A program made the translations under genes and the position numbers. Below are positions 12,365-13,361 of a stretch of 13,361 bases of DNA, one piece after another. The notes beneath the pieces were generated by a model that was given only the letters and a program-made list of their open reading frames with translations, was not told the DNA's origin and did not search any database. The DNA lies in contig URIA01000056.1 of the NCBI GenBank assembly GCA_900547765.1, forward strand, positions 1 to 13,361. The letters are read 5' to 3'. The number at the start of each line of letters is the position of its first letter. Positions within the stretch are counted from its first letter, which is position 1. Source of the DNA: an uncultured Collinsella sp. Lineage in GTDB: Bacteria; Actinomycetota; Coriobacteriia; Coriobacteriales; Coriobacteriaceae.

Positions 12365-13361
12365 ATGGTCTTAAGAATGCTTTCCGCATCAAAGAATTGC
12401 GCGAAAAGATTCTTTTTACCATAGCTATGCTCGTCGTGTACCGCATTGGTGCGCACGTTCCTGTGCCCGGCATTCCCTTCCAGGGGATGCTGGGCCTTTT
12501 CTCGACCGATAACAATTCGGTCGCCGCAGGTGCTATGGCCCTCCTGAATCTTTTCTCTGGCGGCGCGTTGAGCTATGTGTCGGTGTTTTCGCTGGGCATC
12601 ATGCCTTACATCACCAGCTCGATCATCCTCCAGATGCTCCAGGCCGTCGTGCCTTCCCTGCATGAGCTTGCCCGCGAGGGCGAGGTCGGTCAGACCAAGA
12701 TTACGCAGTATTCGCGTTACCTCACCTTGGCTCTGGCAATCCTCAACTCCGTGGGTTACCTCTTCCTCTTTAAGAGCTTCGGCATCAGCTTCAATGGCGC
12801 CGGCGCTCCCGAGATCATCTTCGACCTCATGATTGTCGGCACGCTCACCGCGGGCGCCATGCTGATCATGTGGATTGGTGAGCTCATCACCCAGCGCGGT
12901 ATCGGCAATGGCATGTCGCTGATCATCTTTGCGAACATCATGGCCGGTCTGCCGCAGGCGATCTTCTCCAGCACCGAGGGCAATGCCGGTGGCATCATCA
13001 CCATGGTGATCATCTGCGCCATCATCTTGCTGGTTATCCCGCTGATTGTTTTCCTTGAGCGTGGCCAGCGCCGCATCCCGGTCTCCTACGCTAAACGCGT
13101 CGTGGGCCGTCGCATGATGGGTGGCCAGACCACCTACCTGCCCATTAAGGTCAACACCGCGGGTGTCGTGCCGATCATCTTCGCTTCGGCGCTGCTGTAC
13201 TTCCCGGCTCAGATTGCCGTGTTCTTCCCCGGCATCGGTTGGATTCAGGCAGTTGCCTCCGCGCTTTCGACCGGTTGGCTCAACTGGGTGCTTAACGTTG
13301 TCCTCATCGTGTTCTTCGCGTACTTCTACACCTCCATGGTGTTCAACCCCGATGACACGGC
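12358..13361 (+). CDS. secY: preprotein translocase subunit SecY, 3' partial
   Basis: 334 complete codons are visible of about 430; the gene leaves the window. SecY forms the protein-conducting channel of the cytoplasmic membrane with SecE and SecG. The start is placed at the GTG of 12358-12360, giving MLNGLKNAFRIKELREKILFT, which matches SecY N-termini. The ATG at 12365 is in another frame and stops after 19 codons. GGAAAGG (12341-12347) lies 10 bases upstream, inside rplO. Visible family features are VVYRIGAHVPVPGI (first membrane segment and plug region), FSLGIMPYITSSIILQ, the membrane segment ending in GELITQRGIGNGMSLIIFANI, ERGQRRIPVSYAKR (cytoplasmic loop contacting the ribosome/SecA) and LPIKVNTAGVVPIIFA. 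Seven to eight hydrophobic segments are visible. Following rplO is the conserved order. Confidence 0.95.
   Translation, partial: MLNGLKNAFRIKELREKILFTIAMLVVYRIGAHVPVPGIPFQGMLGLFSTDNNSVAAGAMALLNLFSGGALSYVSVFSLGIMPYITSSIILQMLQAVVPSLHELAREGEVGQTKITQYSRYLTLALAILNSVGYLFLFKSFGISFNGAGAPEIIFDLMIVGTLTAGAMLIMWIGELITQRGIGNGMSLIIFANIMAGLPQAIFSSTEGNAGGIITMVIICAIILLVIPLIVFLERGQRRIPVSYAKRVVGRRMMGGQTTYLPIKVNTAGVVPIIFASALLYFPAQIAVFFPGIGWIQAVASALSTGWLNWVLNVVLIVFFAYFYTSMVFNPDDT

Noticed and set aside
12365..12424. The ATG at 12365 as the secY start
   Set aside because: It is in a different frame and meets a stop after 19 codons; the SecY frame is opened by the GTG at 12358.

Overview
The window looks like a chromosomal piece of a GC-rich, Gram-positive gut anaerobe of the class Coriobacteriia, probably Collinsella or a close relative. 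The grounds are high GC with strong C/G third-position bias, Actinobacteria-like ribosomal proteins including a 61-residue zinc-binding S14, and a selenium/molybdenum purine-type catabolic cluster of the kind known from anaerobic gut bacteria. The genus is an inference; no 16S or other marker is present.

Layout. (1) Positions 1-3543: ygeY (5' end cut off by the window), ygeW and a carbamate kinase gene, all on +, closed by a strong hairpin terminator at 3561-3595. (2) 3722-5713: a MocA/YgfJ-like nucleotidyltransferase and a hydantoinase/dihydropyrimidinase (hydA), tightly spaced on +. (3) 5734-5812: a perfect 32-bp inverted repeat between convergent genes. (4) 5823-8507: yqeC on - and yqeB plus an XdhC-family gene on +, sharing an AT-rich divergent promoter region near 6571-6598. 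(5) 8525-8591: a second, diverged copy of the same inverted repeat. (6) 8667-13361: a candidate promoter, a structured leader, then rplE-rpsZ-rpsH-rplF-rplR-rpsE-rpmD-rplO-secY, the second part of the classical spc ribosomal-protein operon. secY runs off the window.

How the genes work together. HydA opens cyclic amides. YgeY (M20 metallohydrolase) and YgeW (knotted transcarbamylase) are thought to process ureido or carbamoyl intermediates. Carbamate kinase can turn carbamoyl phosphate plus ADP into ATP. The MocA-like protein, YqeC, YqeB and the XdhC-family protein are maturation factors for a selenium-dependent molybdenum hydroxylase (xanthine dehydrogenase type) whose structural genes are not in the window. 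Together they fit anaerobic purine/urate breakdown with ATP recovery, similar in content but not in order to the E. coli ygeWXY-hyuA-yqeABC-ygfJ region. The substrate assignment is inference from family and context.

Most notable: the two related inverted repeats bracket the yqeC-yqeB-xdhC block; the ribosomal operon is broken immediately before rplE, where rplN-rplX would be expected, and joined to this catabolic cluster; YqeC carries two cysteine clusters; secY starts with a GTG inside rplO.
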